From Belliella calami (GTDB taxonomy: Bacteria; Bacteroidota; Bacteroidia; Cytophagales; Cyclobacteriaceae), in contig NZ_JAKZGS010000010.1 of NCBI RefSeq assembly GCF_022549695.1, positions 1-64,000 on the forward strand: a stretch of 64,000 nt of DNA, read 5' to 3'. Position numbers and translations under genes: made by a program. Below, piece by piece: positions 62,999 to 64,000 of this stretch; position 1 is the first letter of the stretch, and each line of letters begins with the position of its first letter. Under the pieces are notes generated by a model. That model did not search any database. It was not told the DNA's origin and saw only the letters and a list, made by a program, of their open reading frames with translations.

Positions 62999-63240
62999 AC
63001 CTTCCATGCCGATAGCGGCACGGTAAAGGCCCTTTCGGGGTTTATAATCATACACATCTCTGTCACGTCCTAAAATTACTTGACACTTTTTTTATTAATT
63101 TCTCTTTATTTCCGATAGCCATTCAATTGCCCTTTCAGGGCAAACGTTCAACTGAAATCTTTTTAGACATCGGGTCATGACCCGATTCTTGGATCATAAG
63201 CCCTTTCAGGTCTTTCATCTTGAATCTTATTTCTTAAGTC
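62999..63240. repeat. Composite REP cluster, second copy
   Basis: Parallels the cluster at 11941-12256: the 26-base IS-end-like motif TGTCACGTCCTAAAATTACTTGACAC (split here as TGTCACGTCC at 63061 and TTGACAC at 63080), TTGCCCTTTCAGGGCAA (63127-63143), ATCGGGTCATGACCCGAT (63169-63186) and CCCTTTCAGG near 63201. Earlier, TGCCG..CGGCA (63007-63020) and GGCCCTTTCGGGG. No gene is apparent from 62748 to 63254. Confidence 0.65.
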
Positions 63241-63254
63241 TCATACTTCACCCC

Positions 63255-64000
63255 TCACTTTTCTCCCAAAATCGCCAAGCAGTGCATCGCTGCCAAGCCC
63301 CATTGGGCTGTGGCGTTGGTGGAGACGCCTAGGGCTTCGGTGCGGGGGGTGAGGACTTCGGGGCCGGAGATTTCTTTGGCGACTCCATGTCTGCGGATGC
63401 CACCTTCTCCTGCGTAGAACTCCTCCCATGCACGTTTTGCCAAGCGGGGATCTGACTTTTCTTTTGCTACAAATGCTGTCAGACGCGCATGTCCCTGTTG
63501 CAAGTTGAGCTTGCCAAGCCTGTTGCCAAGGACATTTTCTTGTTCTTCAGGACTGGCATTGTACATTTCGCAGTATTGAAGCCAAGCTTTGTTGAAGGAC
63601 TTCATGTCCACGAGTTCGTAGAGTTCGATGGCGATCTCGGTCAGCCCAAACACCGCTGAAAGGTGGGAAGCGGAGGCTCTATTGGTTTTGACTTTCTCGA
63701 ACTCCCCTGTTTGTAGGTTCATGCGGCTTCCCATGGAGTAGAAACCTTTGGGTTGGTTGCCGATGGAGCGCATGCTGTTGAGGAGTTTTTCGCGGATTTC
63801 TTTGTCCTCTGTTCTTTCCCATTCGGTAAGCCAAGCGGCGGCTACAGAACCCCAGTCTGTACCGAAACCCAGATAAACCCTGTTTGGATCGTCTGTTCCC
63901 CAGGTTTCTTTGGGTGCTACTTTTCTGATCGGTACGACTTTGAGAAGTGCTTCTGCGGCATTGACTTGCTCTCGCATCAGGTCGCCTGTGCGCTCGTCTG
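63255..64000 (-). CDS. C-terminal part of a large carbohydrate-active or lyase-like protein (partial)
   Basis: The frame is open to the window edge (the ATG at 63977 is internal: residues before it continue as ERTGDL). About 248 residues of an alpha-helical, (alpha/alpha)-barrel-like domain with tryptophans (GFGTDWGSVAAAWLTEWER, NKAWLQYCEMY, AWEEFYAGEGG) and a closing QWGLAAMHCLAILGEK. It resembles the C-terminus of Bacteroidota exo-rhamnogalacturonan-lyase-like proteins, but I cannot confirm the family. It is more GC-rich than the neighbouring AbiE and cassette region. Confidence 0.6.
   Translation of the reverse strand, partial: DERTGDLMREQVNAAEALLKVVPIRKVAPKETWGTDDPNRVYLGFGTDWGSVAAAWLTEWERTEDKEIREKLLNSMRSIGNQPKGFYSMGSRMNLQTGEFEKVKTNRASASHLSAVFGLTEIAIELYELVDMKSFNKAWLQYCEMYNASPEEQENVLGNRLGKLNLQQGHARLTAFVAKEKSDPRLAKRAWEEFYAGEGGIRRHGVAKEISGPEVLTPRTEALGVSTNATAQWGLAAMHCLAILGEK

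Noticed and set aside
56075-63240. Prophage or integrative conjugative element
   Set aside because: No integrase, transfer, portal or capsid genes and no att-flanked tRNA; only defence-type and orphan genes.
63241-63429. 62-residue arginine/histidine-rich minus frame at the right edge
   Set aside because: Shadow frame of the lyase-like gene in a locally GC-rich stretch.

Overview
The window is a stretch of AT-rich chromosome from a Bacteroidota bacterium, most likely a pigmented Cytophagales member of the Cyclobacteriaceae type (Algoriphagus-like). Evidence: a gliding-motility lipoprotein GldD, several TonB-dependent receptors with an N-terminal carboxypeptidase-like domain, the M1 peptidase/HupE-like/DUF6702 trio, a flexixanthin/astaxanthin-type carotenoid cluster, no Shine-Dalgarno-like sites, and promoter candidates of the Bacteroidota type (TTTG, 19-base spacer, TAnnTTTG). 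I see no rRNA, tRNA, CRISPR array, integrase or complete insertion sequence.

Layout. 1-13.5 kb: two small outer-membrane-like genes (one broken by a stop codon), a DUF4143 AAA ATPase, a DadA-like oxidase, a secreted nuclease, an unreported-size 58-aa gene next to a structured RNA candidate, an amidase, a sugar-kinase-like phosphotransferase divergent from an SSS symporter, gldD and a DinB protein. 13.5-25 kb: nitroreductase, TonB receptor, GH29 fucosidase, M1 peptidase trio, 2H phosphoesterase, universal stress protein. 25-37 kb: exopolysaccharide genes (sugar transferase, wecB, Wzi-like protein) with propeller lipoprotein, cupin, heme-binding-like protein, BamA-like protein and a TonB receptor. 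37-44.5 kb: carotenoid cluster crtW-ispH-crtYcd-crtB-crtI-sigma factor, then a B12-type MerR regulator, crtZ and cruF, all on the minus strand. 44.6-55.8 kb: DUF4286, TspO, tag, Rieske, CsaA, fasciclin, a large TonB-type barrel, a minisatellite, tcdA-tatD, a second propeller lipoprotein and an outer membrane protein.

56-60.5 kb is the most unusual part: a row of short, unrelated minus-strand genes (DinB/YfiT, two orphans, a truncated Fic protein, a HigBA toxin-antitoxin pair, an orphan lipoprotein). Several are followed by a ~125-150 bp imperfect palindromic element whose ends read GCATAAC...GTTATGC with inner boxes CAGCTTGGA/TCCAAGG. This is the architecture of integron gene cassettes with attC sites, but no integrase is present, so it looks like a CALIN (attC cluster lacking an integrase) in a phylum where these are little described. 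An AbiE-type toxin-antitoxin pair and the end of a large secreted carbohydrate-active protein follow.

Intergenic DNA is full of small dispersed repeats: an inverted pair of MITE-like elements (5.8 and 25.5 kb), a direct pair of palindromic elements (8.6 and 17.8 kb), a GGTCTGTG palindrome array (13.6 kb), composite REP modules (12.0 and 63.1 kb) and a G/T-rich minisatellite (51.7-52.2 kb). The carotenoid operon carries a clear promoter overlapped by three copies of an ATTAAACAAAAT-type box. Together with a MerR protein that retains the Wx9EH motif of CarH photoreceptors, this suggests light/B12 control of pigment synthesis.
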